The position numbers and the translations under genes are program-made. Of a DNA stretch of 64,000 bases, positions 8,754 through 17,646 are shown one piece after another. Position 1 is the stretch's first letter. Each line of letters opens with the position of its first letter. This stretch comes from an uncultured Bacteroidota bacterium (GTDB lineage: Bacteria > Bacteroidota > Bacteroidia > Flavobacteriales > Flavobacteriaceae): assembly GCA_913060705.1 (NCBI GenBank), contig CAJXTX010000001.1, forward strand, positions 62,001 through 126,000. The letters are read 5' to 3'. Below the pieces are notes generated by a model. The model saw nothing but the letters and a program-made list of their open reading frames with translations, ran no database searches and was not told where the DNA came from.

Positions 8754-10907
8754 ATGAATGCAGTTTTTAAAAAGGCCCTTGTAGATCTTGAGTTTGATGC
8801 TGTTTGCAATCAAATAGCCCTTCTATGCACCAATGAGAAGGCAAAAGAAGATGCAGTTGCACTACCCATTTACTTTTCAGAAGATGAGGTAATGCGAACA
8901 CTACGCTATACTTCAGAATATCTCTCGAGTTTTGAGAATGAAAACCGTATTCCAAACCACGGGTTTGACAGCATTAGCGAAGAACTCGGATTATTGAGAA
9001 TTGAGAATACAGCTATTGAGCCTGAAGGGCTTCAGCGCATCGCACAAGTTTGCACGCTTTTTGAAGCGCATTACAAGTTCTTTAAGAAATTCAACACCTA
9101 CTATCCTACCCTAGCTTCTAGGCTTGATTCCCTAGTGTATGAGGCGGAGATCAAAAAACAAATTGGTGAGGTAATAGATCGTTTTGGGGTTATCAAATCG
9201 AATGCCTCTCCTGTATTAAACGACTTAAGGCGCTCGATTAATGAGGTGCGCGCAAAAATCAACCAAAGTTTTGGTGCCTCATTAAGTCATTACACCAAAT
9301 TGGACTACCTGGATGACATCAGAGAATCAGTGATTGAAAATCAACGGGTTTTGGCGGTGAAAGCCATGTACCGTAGAAAGGTCAAAGGAAGTCTTCTAGG
9401 GTCATCTAAAACAGGATCTATTGTTTATATCGTTCCTGAATCTACCCAACAGCACTCTCGTGCATTGGCCGATTTACTCTACGAAGAAGGTCAAGAAATT
9501 AGAAGGATCTTATTGCTTCTCACATCATTTATACGTCCATTTCGCAGAGATCTAGAGCTATACACACGTTATCTTATTCAGATTGATATTATTGCAGCAA
9601 AAGCGAGGTACGCTCAAAAGATCAATGGGATTATGCCTGAGGTGAACTCATCGCAACACTTGTTTTTAAAGGATGCTTATCATCCATTGCTTCTTATCCA
9701 GAATCGTAAAGAAAACAGAGTGACAAAACCTCAAACCATTGAGCTTCATCCTGAAAATAGAATTATTGTTATTTCTGGACCAAATGCGGGGGGTAAGAGT
9801 ATTACGCTTAAAACCGTTGGACTCCTTCAGCTCATGATTCAAGCTGGGATACTAATACCTGTTCACAGAAGCAGTACAGTATGCTTGTTTGAAAATTTTA
9901 TGACCGATATAGGCGATAATCAGTCTATTGAAAACCACCTTAGCACCTATAGCTTTAGACTCAAAAATATGCGACAGTTTTTGCAGAAATGCGACGAGTC
10001 TACCCTGTTTTTGATTGATGAATTTGGTACAGGTTCTGATCCAGAACTTGGCGGAGCTCTTGCTGAGGCGTTTTTAGAAGAATTTTATGAGCGCAAATCC
10101 TTCGGCGTAATTACTACGCATTATTCGAATCTTAAATTATTGGCAAACGAGCTAGAGCATGCTACTAATGCGAATATGTTATTCGATAATAAGAGCCTTG
10201 AGCCCATTTATCAATTGGTTTTAGGTGAGGCAGGTAGCTCATTTACATTTGAGGTTGCTGAAAAGAACGGTATCCCCTACCGCTTTTTGAATCGAGCAAA
10301 GAAAAAGATTGAACGCGGAAAGGTTCGATTTGATCAAACCATAGCAAAGCTTCAGAAAGAGCGCTCAAAGATGACTAAGACTGAATCAGCCTTAGACGAG
10401 CAGGCCCAACGCGCCAAAAAAGAGGCAGAGCGACTCGAGAAACTCAATGAAAAACTCGACGACAAATTGAGAAGTTACCAACAATTATACGATTACCACC
10501 AGCGAATGATTCAGCTTGGTCAAAAGCTTGATGAGCTATCGGAACGCTATTTTGTAGATCAAAAGAAGCGGACTCTGATCAGTGGGGTCTTACATTTGGT
10601 AGAGACTGAGAACAGTAAGCGAAAGAAGAAAAACGCTACAGAAGTTAAAGCCGAACGAAAGACTAAAAAGGTTCAAGAGCGGTCTCTAAAGCAAGAAATC
10701 AAAGAGCTGCCCAAACAGTCAAAGCCCAAGACCGATAAAACGAAAAAAGCCAAGCCGAATATTAAGAGTTTTAAAATTGGGGATCGTGTTCGATTAGAGG
10801 AGAGCAAATCAACTGGAACGATAGATGCTATTGAGAAGGAAATTGCGACAGTCAATTATGGTATGTTCACAACAAAGGTTCATTTGTCGAAGCTAGAAAA
10901 AACGTAA
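8754..10907 (+). CDS. mutS2: MutS2-family ATPase lacking a recognisable Smr domain
   Basis: VISGPNAGGKSITLKTVGLLQLM (Walker A), LFLIDEFGTGSDPELGGALAEA (Walker B); protein ends after a KOW-like segment. Confidence 0.85.
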   Translation: MNAVFKKALVDLEFDAVCNQIALLCTNEKAKEDAVALPIYFSEDEVMRTLRYTSEYLSSFENENRIPNHGFDSISEELGLLRIENTAIEPEGLQRIAQVCTLFEAHYKFFKKFNTYYPTLASRLDSLVYEAEIKKQIGEVIDRFGVIKSNASPVLNDLRRSINEVRAKINQSFGASLSHYTKLDYLDDIRESVIENQRVLAVKAMYRRKVKGSLLGSSKTGSIVYIVPESTQQHSRALADLLYEEGQEIRRILLLLTSFIRPFRRDLELYTRYLIQIDIIAAKARYAQKINGIMPEVNSSQHLFLKDAYHPLLLIQNRKENRVTKPQTIELHPENRIIVISGPNAGGKSITLKTVGLLQLMIQAGILIPVHRSSTVCLFENFMTDIGDNQSIENHLSTYSFRLKNMRQFLQKCDESTLFLIDEFGTGSDPELGGALAEAFLEEFYERKSFGVITTHYSNLKLLANELEHATNANMLFDNKSLEPIYQLVLGEAGSSFTFEVAEKNGIPYRFLNRAKKKIERGKVRFDQTIAKLQKERSKMTKTESALDEQAQRAKKEAERLEKLNEKLDDKLRSYQQLYDYHQRMIQLGQKLDELSERYFVDQKKRTLISGVLHLVETENSKRKKKNATEVKAERKTKKVQERSLKQEIKELPKQSKPKTDKTKKAKPNIKSFKIGDRVRLEESKSTGTIDAIEKEIATVNYGMFTTKVHLSKLEKT

Positions 10908-11254
10908 TGGATGCCCCTACTATCATCTACGACTCAACATGTGCTTTTTGCTCGGGCTCTATAGAATGGGTGGCCAAGCGAGATCCAAAACACTACTTTA
11001 ACTACGCCTCATCAACATCTGAATTAGCGATTGATTGGATGAAATCTAGAGGTGTAAACCCTATTCTGGCCGATAAAACGGTGATTCTGGTTGTGCCTAA
11101 AGAAGGATGGTATATACGTTCTGAAGCCTTACACAGGATCTGTATAAAACTTCAGCCCAAACCGTGGTGGAACTTTATTTTCAATCTACTTCCTTACTCT
11201 TTTCTCGATATCGGATATAAGATTATCGCTTATTTCAGAAGCTCGATTAGATGA
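10907..11254 (+). CDS. DCC-family thiol-disulfide oxidoreductase-like protein
   Basis: IIYDSTCAFCSGSIEWVAKRDPKHYFNYAS (DxxCxxC) at the N-terminus. Confidence 0.85.
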   Translation: MDAPTIIYDSTCAFCSGSIEWVAKRDPKHYFNYASSTSELAIDWMKSRGVNPILADKTVILVVPKEGWYIRSEALHRICIKLQPKPWWNFIFNLLPYSFLDIGYKIIAYFRSSIR

Positions 11255-12402
11255 TCTAGTCGTTGATCTACAGGCTCTTGACGATCAAAGGAATGACTCA
11301 TGTATTCAAGCGACGAAAAGAGGCCGTTTGATTTTAGGTTCTGTACAAGCGCTGCGTATTCTGAGGAGGTCTTTCCCGAAAAAAGTAGGTCTTTGTCTAA
11401 AGCGTTACGCTGTTGGTAGAGCTCCACAAATCCGGGTAAATACAATCGATCTTTTGTAAAACCACCTCCACGATAAAGGCGTGTGACCATATTAAAGGCT
11501 CTATCATTAGAAAGCCCAAATGTTTTGGTAAGGGCGTCAAAGGCTTCTACAAAGGTCACTCCTTTCACCACATAATCGGCCGTAATCACTCTTAAGGCTA
11601 ACTCAAATAAGCGGTCATAGTCTAGAGCTCCACAATAATATTCAGATAATACGGCGAGTCCCTCTTGAGTTTGTACGTTAAACGGAAATCCCAAAGAAAA
11701 GATTTTTAATTGCTGCTTTTCTGCATTGAAGGTGGTCACGAGATGTACCCCGATTTCGTGATGAGCCAACGACTTAAGTTCTTGAGCCGAAAAACGTTCT
11801 CCCTTCTTGATCAATACGGCTTTTTGGCTATTACTCACCATAGCCTTAGAACTCATGTGTGTCACCGCTTTTACAGTGACCTCGAATCCGTAATTTGATA
11901 CAAACTCTTTCATGAATTGCACTGCTTCTTCCGCTGAGAAATTTTTGATTGCGGGAGTTTGGTCGTTAAAATTCGGAGCTGCGTTCACTATAATTGAAGC
12001 CCACTCTAATTCCTTCTGTGTTGGCGCTCCAAAAGTTTTCAAACTTGATCGCAAAAAGAGAGGTTCTTTCCCTACATGTTGGAGGCAATCCAAAACACCA
12101 CTAAAATACCATCTAACCTCCTGATAAAAGTCTGCAACACCTTGTTCTTCAATTTTTTGGATTTTTAATTTGAAGAGTTCCTTCCGAATGCGCTCAATAT
12201 TAAGTGGGCATTTGGGGTATCTAAATTGCGGAGACTCGATAAACTTGCTTTTAAAGAACTGCTGTTTGACCTTCTCAGTATTGATTGGATTTATGTAGAG
12301 CAACAATTCTACTTTTCCGAGAAGTTTATGCAAGCTCGAGTCAATCTCCTGAAGTTTCTCAAATGCTACCTTCATAAGCTCAATTAGCACGCATTTGATC
12401 AA
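11230..12402 (-). CDS. DUF1704 / QEGLA-motif zinc metallopeptidase (MATCAP-like family)
   Basis: LAHHEIGVHLVTTFN (HExxxH) followed by TQEGLAVLSEYYCG (QEGLA). Confidence 0.85.
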   Translation of the reverse strand: MIKCVLIELMKVAFEKLQEIDSSLHKLLGKVELLLYINPINTEKVKQQFFKSKFIESPQFRYPKCPLNIERIRKELFKLKIQKIEEQGVADFYQEVRWYFSGVLDCLQHVGKEPLFLRSSLKTFGAPTQKELEWASIIVNAAPNFNDQTPAIKNFSAEEAVQFMKEFVSNYGFEVTVKAVTHMSSKAMVSNSQKAVLIKKGERFSAQELKSLAHHEIGVHLVTTFNAEKQQLKIFSLGFPFNVQTQEGLAVLSEYYCGALDYDRLFELALRVITADYVVKGVTFVEAFDALTKTFGLSNDRAFNMVTRLYRGGGFTKDRLYLPGFVELYQQRNALDKDLLFSGKTSSEYAALVQNLKSNGLFSSLEYMSHSFDRQEPVDQRLDHLIELLK

Positions 12403-13186
12403 CTACCATTTGCATCTTAGTGGTGGTGTCTTGAATAGCGTTCTCATACAATTCACCTGTAAGCTCATCGCAATAAAACTTTTTAAATTCAGTGGCAAAT
12501 ACTAGTACATTTTTATAGTGCGTAGAGAGGTGTTTCAAGAACGCCCCTTTACCATAAAATGTATCGTTTTCAGCCACCCAGTAGGTATCAAATACTCTGG
12601 TGAGTGTCTTGAGATAAGTATTCATTACGCCGCTCCATTTCTGCATGTCGATTTGACTTGTTCCAATATTAATTTCAGGAACAGCTCTATCCCATCTTTT
12701 AAAATTATAGCTATGAATATCGAAAACCAGTATAGGTTGTTCAGAGAAATAGTTGACAAGGGACTTTACAAGGCAATCTATTACCTGATAACATCTTCTA
12801 TACCGTTTTAAAGCCTCTTCTCGCTCTTTGGCAGTAAGCGGACGACTCCAAATAGTTTTTCCCCAGGCGGTTTCATAAACTGCCTCTGATTCTGTTCGAT
12901 TCAGATCGTAATAATACCTGCTGTCTAAGCCCTTAAACAAAATGGGTATATCTCCTAAAAAACGTGCTGTACAAGGATCTTCCTCGTACCAACGCTCTTG
13001 CTCTGAAAGCACGCAATTCTGCTGAAGATGATGCGGAAAGTGGTGTCCGTCATGTATGGCAGCCCCTATTATGGGTTCGTAGGAGGAAATTTTAAGGTGA
13101 AAACAGTGCTCTGAGTCTATAGCCTCAAACGGTATTCTCTTTGCGATCAACGCACAAATCTCTTCTAGAGATAGTTCTTGTTGCAT
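12380..13186 (-). CDS. N-formylglutamate amidohydrolase-like protein
   Basis: IGAAIHDGHHFPHHL, ILVFDIHSYNFKR, INIGTSQ; 23-nt overlap with the DUF1704 gene. Confidence 0.75.
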   Translation of the reverse strand: MQQELSLEEICALIAKRIPFEAIDSEHCFHLKISSYEPIIGAAIHDGHHFPHHLQQNCVLSEQERWYEEDPCTARFLGDIPILFKGLDSRYYYDLNRTESEAVYETAWGKTIWSRPLTAKEREEALKRYRRCYQVIDCLVKSLVNYFSEQPILVFDIHSYNFKRWDRAVPEINIGTSQIDMQKWSGVMNTYLKTLTRVFDTYWVAENDTFYGKGAFLKHLSTHYKNVLVFATEFKKFYCDELTGELYENAIQDTTTKMQMVVDQMRAN

Positions 13187-13195
13187 AGTACTTCT

Positions 13196-14227
13196 CTATG
13201 AATCTTGAACCTCAGAGCGCAATTTTGAGCGTCTATTGATCTTAAAGAGCATATCATCTACTTTCTCCTCAATAAAATCGATCACCTTTCTTTGAACCTT
13301 TGTCTTGTTCATTTTATTCACCGGCACTACTCCACCAGGAGACATCACATTCACTTCAATAAGCTTACCATTGATAACGTCTATCCCTACAAAGTATAAC
13401 CCGTCTTTAACGAGTTTAGGACCAATCTTCTTACAAATAGTCAACTCGTGTTTGGTCAAACTGTGCTTTTCATACGTTCCTCCTACAGAAAGATTTGAAC
13501 GGTGGTCTTTAGCATCTGGAACACGACGGACCGCACCTATAGGCTCTCCATTAAGGAGTAAGATTCGGATATCTCCTTTCTCAGCTCCTTCAACGTATTC
13601 TTGCAATATCACATAGTTTGAAGAGCCGTCTGAATTGGTCAGGTAAAAGTCAAGGAGTGAATTGATATTTTTCATCGCTGACTTTTCAATGAGTATAACC
13701 CCTGAGCCCCCGTAACCATTGAGTGGCTTCAAAATCATTTTATCTGATTTTGACTCTTCTATTTGACGCACGAGATAGTCCTTGTTTTTAGAAACGTGCG
13801 TATTGGGTATCACATCTTCATGAATATTACCAAAGGCTGCTGTATACAACTTGTTGTTCGCCTCTCTTAAACCTTCAATAGAGTTAAGGATGAATACATC
13901 GTCCTTAACACTATCTAAGAAATTGAGCATCAACGGATCCATGGGTGGATTTGCCCGCATAAAGATGCAATCAAATCCGGCTAGAGGAAGCATTTGGTGT
14001 CTGAAAGAACACCCCTTGTAAAAGGTTTTGATGCTTGCCGGAACCTTATCAGGACTTTTTATCACCTGACAAAAAGCAGATGTAACACGATCTCGAATGG
14101 TCAAGTTTCCGGGTGTACAAATCGCAACTTTGTGTCCTCTTGAAACACACTCGTGAATAAAAGTAAGGGTGGTATCTCGTTCAGGGTTAATGCTTTCCCA
14201 TGGATACATTAAAAAACAGATGTACAT
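13196..14227 (-). CDS. ATP-grasp ligase, glutathione-synthetase-like
   Basis: MILKPLNGYGGSGVILIE, YVILQEYVEGAEKGDIRILLLNGEPIGAVRR, FVGIDVINGKLIEVNVMSPGG. Confidence 0.85.
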   Translation of the reverse strand: MYICFLMYPWESINPERDTTLTFIHECVSRGHKVAICTPGNLTIRDRVTSAFCQVIKSPDKVPASIKTFYKGCSFRHQMLPLAGFDCIFMRANPPMDPLMLNFLDSVKDDVFILNSIEGLREANNKLYTAAFGNIHEDVIPNTHVSKNKDYLVRQIEESKSDKMILKPLNGYGGSGVILIEKSAMKNINSLLDFYLTNSDGSSNYVILQEYVEGAEKGDIRILLLNGEPIGAVRRVPDAKDHRSNLSVGGTYEKHSLTKHELTICKKIGPKLVKDGLYFVGIDVINGKLIEVNVMSPGGVVPVNKMNKTKVQRKVIDFIEEKVDDMLFKINRRSKLRSEVQDS

Positions 14228-14240
14228 AAAATAGAGCGTG

Positions 14241-15560
14241 TTACTTTTTAATTGCGTCTAAATGATCGTCCCAATTTTTAGGTTTAGGATCATGTAACTT
14301 ATTCAGCTTTTTAGCTACAATAGAGGCTACGGTTGCATCACCCGTCACATTTACCACTGTTCTGCACATATCTAATGGCCTATCAACAGCAAAAATCAAA
14401 GCCAGTCCGATCGCTAACTTTTCTGACGGAAAGCCAATGGATTCTAAAACGATAACTAACATGACCATACCCGCTCCCGGCACTGCAGCTGCTCCAATGG
14501 AAGCCAATAAGGCGGTCAATATAATCGTTAATTGGTTGCCTAAAGTTAAATCAAAGCCAAGTGCTTGTGAAATAAAAACTGCTGCGATAGCCTGATACAC
14601 ACTGGTTCCATCCATATTGATTGTAGCACCCACAGGTAAGACAAAACTGCTCACCTCCTGATCTACACCTACGTGCTCTTCAAGACGTTCCATGGTTACC
14701 GGAAGGGTTGCAGCACTAGAGGAGGTTGAAAAAGCCAACAATTGCGCTGGACTCATTTGTTTGATAAACCAGAAAGGATTTTTTTTCACAACGAACTTGA
14801 CCAATACCATGTAGAATAAGATCATTACGAATAGCCCGAAGACGAGTAAGAATGAATACTTCATTAAGGCCACAAGTAGCTCAGGATTGTTACTAGAAAC
14901 TACTACGCTTGATAATAATGCAAACACCGCATAGGGAGCAAAGAGCATGATCAAATCGACCATCTTTAGTATCACATCATTCAGTGTATCAAAAAGCTGC
15001 TTTATCGGTTTCGCCTTCTTCTCTCCAATTAAGAGCATTGAGATGGCGAAAAAAATGGCAAAAAAGATAACCTGAAGCATTAAGCCATTGTTCGAAAGCG
15101 CTGCAAATAAATTATCGGGTACCATGTCGACTACAAACTGAAGTGGTCCGGCTTCTTTTTGAGCGCTAGCTGTGGCAATCTTTGAGGTAACCCCACTGTC
15201 TGAAGCGTAGGTATCTGTTAAGCTCGAGATTGTTTCTTCACTAATTCCATTACCAGGATTAAAGGTATTTACCAATCCAAGACCGATAAAAATAGCGACA
15301 ACGGTGGTCATCATGTAGAGTCCAAAGGTGCGAAGCCCCATATCCTTAAACTTGGCAATGTCCTTTAAATCTGAAATCCCTTTAATCAGAGAGGCTAGGA
15401 TTAGCGGTACTGCAATCAGTTTCAACAGACGCACAAATATGGTTCCAATTGGAAGGACCCAATCTGAAACGAAAGATGAACCCCAATCGAAGAAGGTCAT
15501 TACAAAGCCAAAGATGACTCCGGCTACCATTCCAATCACGATTTTCCAATGCAATGCCAT
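14241..15560 (-). CDS. Dicarboxylate/amino acid:cation symporter (DAACS, GltP/GltT-like)
   Basis: AFSTSSSAATLPVTMERLEE...SSFVLPVGATINMDGTSVYQA...AVDRPLDMCRTVVNVTGDA. Confidence 0.95.
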   Translation of the reverse strand: MALHWKIVIGMVAGVIFGFVMTFFDWGSSFVSDWVLPIGTIFVRLLKLIAVPLILASLIKGISDLKDIAKFKDMGLRTFGLYMMTTVVAIFIGLGLVNTFNPGNGISEETISSLTDTYASDSGVTSKIATASAQKEAGPLQFVVDMVPDNLFAALSNNGLMLQVIFFAIFFAISMLLIGEKKAKPIKQLFDTLNDVILKMVDLIMLFAPYAVFALLSSVVVSSNNPELLVALMKYSFLLVFGLFVMILFYMVLVKFVVKKNPFWFIKQMSPAQLLAFSTSSSAATLPVTMERLEEHVGVDQEVSSFVLPVGATINMDGTSVYQAIAAVFISQALGFDLTLGNQLTIILTALLASIGAAAVPGAGMVMLVIVLESIGFPSEKLAIGLALIFAVDRPLDMCRTVVNVTGDATVASIVAKKLNKLHDPKPKNWDDHLDAIKK

Positions 15561-15565
15561 AGCTA

Positions 15566-16630
15566 TTAAATTTTAGAGGTTTTTGCCATCATAATGTGAT
15601 CTGCGAGCACCAATGCGGCCATAGCTTCTACTATAGGCACGGCTCTCGGAACCACACATGGATCGTGACGACCCTTGCCATGGTTGGTTTCAATCTTACC
15701 CTCATTGGTGAGTGATTCGTAGGATTGTAATAGAGTTGCCACCGGCTTGAAAGCTACGTCAAAATAAATATCCATGCCGTTTGAGATGCCTCCCTGAATT
15801 CCTCCACTGAAATTCGTTTTTGTGGTACCATCCTCGTTGAAATAGTCATTGTGATCACTTCCAAGCATAGCAGCCCCCTCAAATCCACTTCCATAAGCAA
15901 AGCCTTTTACTGCATTTATAGAAAGCATAGCCGCCCCTAGATTGGCATGTAACTTTTCAAATACGGGCTCACCCAATCCAACCGGCACATTTTGAATAAC
16001 ACATCGTATCACACCGCCTACAGTATCGCCTTTCTTCTTAACCTCACTGATATAGGAGATCATTTTCTCAGCCATTCCTGGATCCGGACAGCGAACTACA
16101 TTTTCTTCAGCACGCTCAAGTTCTAACTCTTGATAGGGCTGTTCTAACTTTAAAGAGCCCACTTGGATGACAAATGCTTTAATGGCTATGGGGCTTATGT
16201 ATTGTTTAGCAATTGCACCGGCCACCACTCTAGATACCGTTTCTCGCGCAGATGAGCGACCTCCTCCTCTATAATCTCTAAAGCCATATTTCTTATCGTA
16301 AACAAAATCGGCATGAGAGGGTCTATACGAGTTTTGTATGTGCGAATAGTCCTTTGATTTTTGATTGGTATTCTGAATAGTGAAACCGATGGGCGTTCCG
16401 GTTGTTACGCCTTCGAAAATTCCTGAGTGGAAAACTACTGCATCAGGTTCTTTTCGTTGTGTAGTTATTTTAGATTGACCTGGCCTACGCCTTTCGAGGT
16501 CTTTTTGCACCATTGATTCATCGATACGAACTCCCGCAGGGCATCCGTCGATTATACCTCCGAGCGCTGGTCCGTGCGATTCACCGAAGGTTGTGAGCCG
16601 AAATAAGTTCCCAAAACTATTTGAGGCCAT
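15566..16630 (-). CDS. aroC: Chorismate synthase
   Basis: [30 protein letters not shown]...[19 protein letters not shown]...[20 protein letters not shown]. Confidence 0.98.
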   Translation of the reverse strand: MASNSFGNLFRLTTFGESHGPALGGIIDGCPAGVRIDESMVQKDLERRRPGQSKITTQRKEPDAVVFHSGIFEGVTTGTPIGFTIQNTNQKSKDYSHIQNSYRPSHADFVYDKKYGFRDYRGGGRSSARETVSRVVAGAIAKQYISPIAIKAFVIQVGSLKLEQPYQELELERAEENVVRCPDPGMAEKMISYISEVKKKGDTVGGVIRCVIQNVPVGLGEPVFEKLHANLGAAMLSINAVKGFAYGSGFEGAAMLGSDHNDYFNEDGTTKTNFSGGIQGGISNGMDIYFDVAFKPVATLLQSYESLTNEGKIETNHGKGRHDPCVVPRAVPIVEAMAALVLADHIMMAKTSKI

Positions 16631-16773
16631 GGAATACGAATAAGGTTGAGCAAGCTAAAATAGCGCACTTTTTCTAGAAAGCCTTGTTAACGATTTATTA
16701 TCACAGCCTTCATGATTAATTAAGTTTTGTGTGATGTACACTTCAGTAATTTCGATTTTGCAATCATATCGTA

Positions 16774-17646
16774 TTGAAAAAAAGAAAAATAGATATTTCT
16801 GTCATCTCTGACGTTCACTTAGGAACCTATGGATGTCATGCAGATGAACTCCTCACCTATCTCAATAGCATTGAGCCCAAAAAGCTTATTCTAAATGGTG
16901 ATATTATCGATATTTGGCAGTTTCGCAAGCGATTTTTTCCTTCCTCTCACCTCAAAGTATTAAAGAAAATTATCGGTATGGCTTCAAAGGGTACCGATGT
17001 CTATTACATTACTGGTAATCACGATGAGATGCTTAGAAAGTTTTCGGGACATTCTATGGGACGTTTCAAATTGGTAGATAAGTTGGTCCTAGAACTGGGT
17101 AATGAGAAGGCCTGGATCTTTCACGGTGATGTATTCGATATTTCTATTCAAAATGCCAAATGGCTTGCAAAACTTGGCGGATGGGGATACGATCTACTCA
17201 TTCTTATCAATCGTTTCGTCAACTGGATCTTACTTAAGATGGGCCGTGAAAAGTATTCCTTATCAAAACGCATAAAAAACAGCGTAAAAGGTGCCGTAAA
17301 GTACATACAGAGCTTCGAAAAGGTTGCCGCTGAATTAGCGATAGATAATGAATATGATTATGTGATATGTGGACACATCCATCAACCAAAAAAGGAGGTT
17401 TACCAAAACAACAAAGGAAGAACAACCTATCTCAATTCTGGAGACTGGGTAGAAAATTTAACCGCACTTGAGTACAGCCTTAAACGCTGGAGGATCTATA
17501 ACTATAATCATGACAAACTCTCTCCTTTCTTTGTGGACGAAGACCTAAAAGAAATGGACCTGGATGAACTCATCGCCTCGATTACTAAAAAAGAAGAAGG
17601 GCTAAGAAATATTGAAATTGTAGATGACTCAAGAGACGACGATTAG
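16774..17646 (+). CDS. Calcineurin-like metallophosphoesterase, LpxH-like
   Basis: SDVHLGTYGCHADEL, LNGDIIDIWQFRKRFFPSSH, YYITGNHDEMLRKF, ICGHIHQPKK; TTG start. Confidence 0.88.
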   Translation: MKKRKIDISVISDVHLGTYGCHADELLTYLNSIEPKKLILNGDIIDIWQFRKRFFPSSHLKVLKKIIGMASKGTDVYYITGNHDEMLRKFSGHSMGRFKLVDKLVLELGNEKAWIFHGDVFDISIQNAKWLAKLGGWGYDLLILINRFVNWILLKMGREKYSLSKRIKNSVKGAVKYIQSFEKVAAELAIDNEYDYVICGHIHQPKKEVYQNNKGRTTYLNSGDWVENLTALEYSLKRWRIYNYNHDKLSPFFVDEDLKEMDLDELIASITKKEEGLRNIEIVDDSRDDD

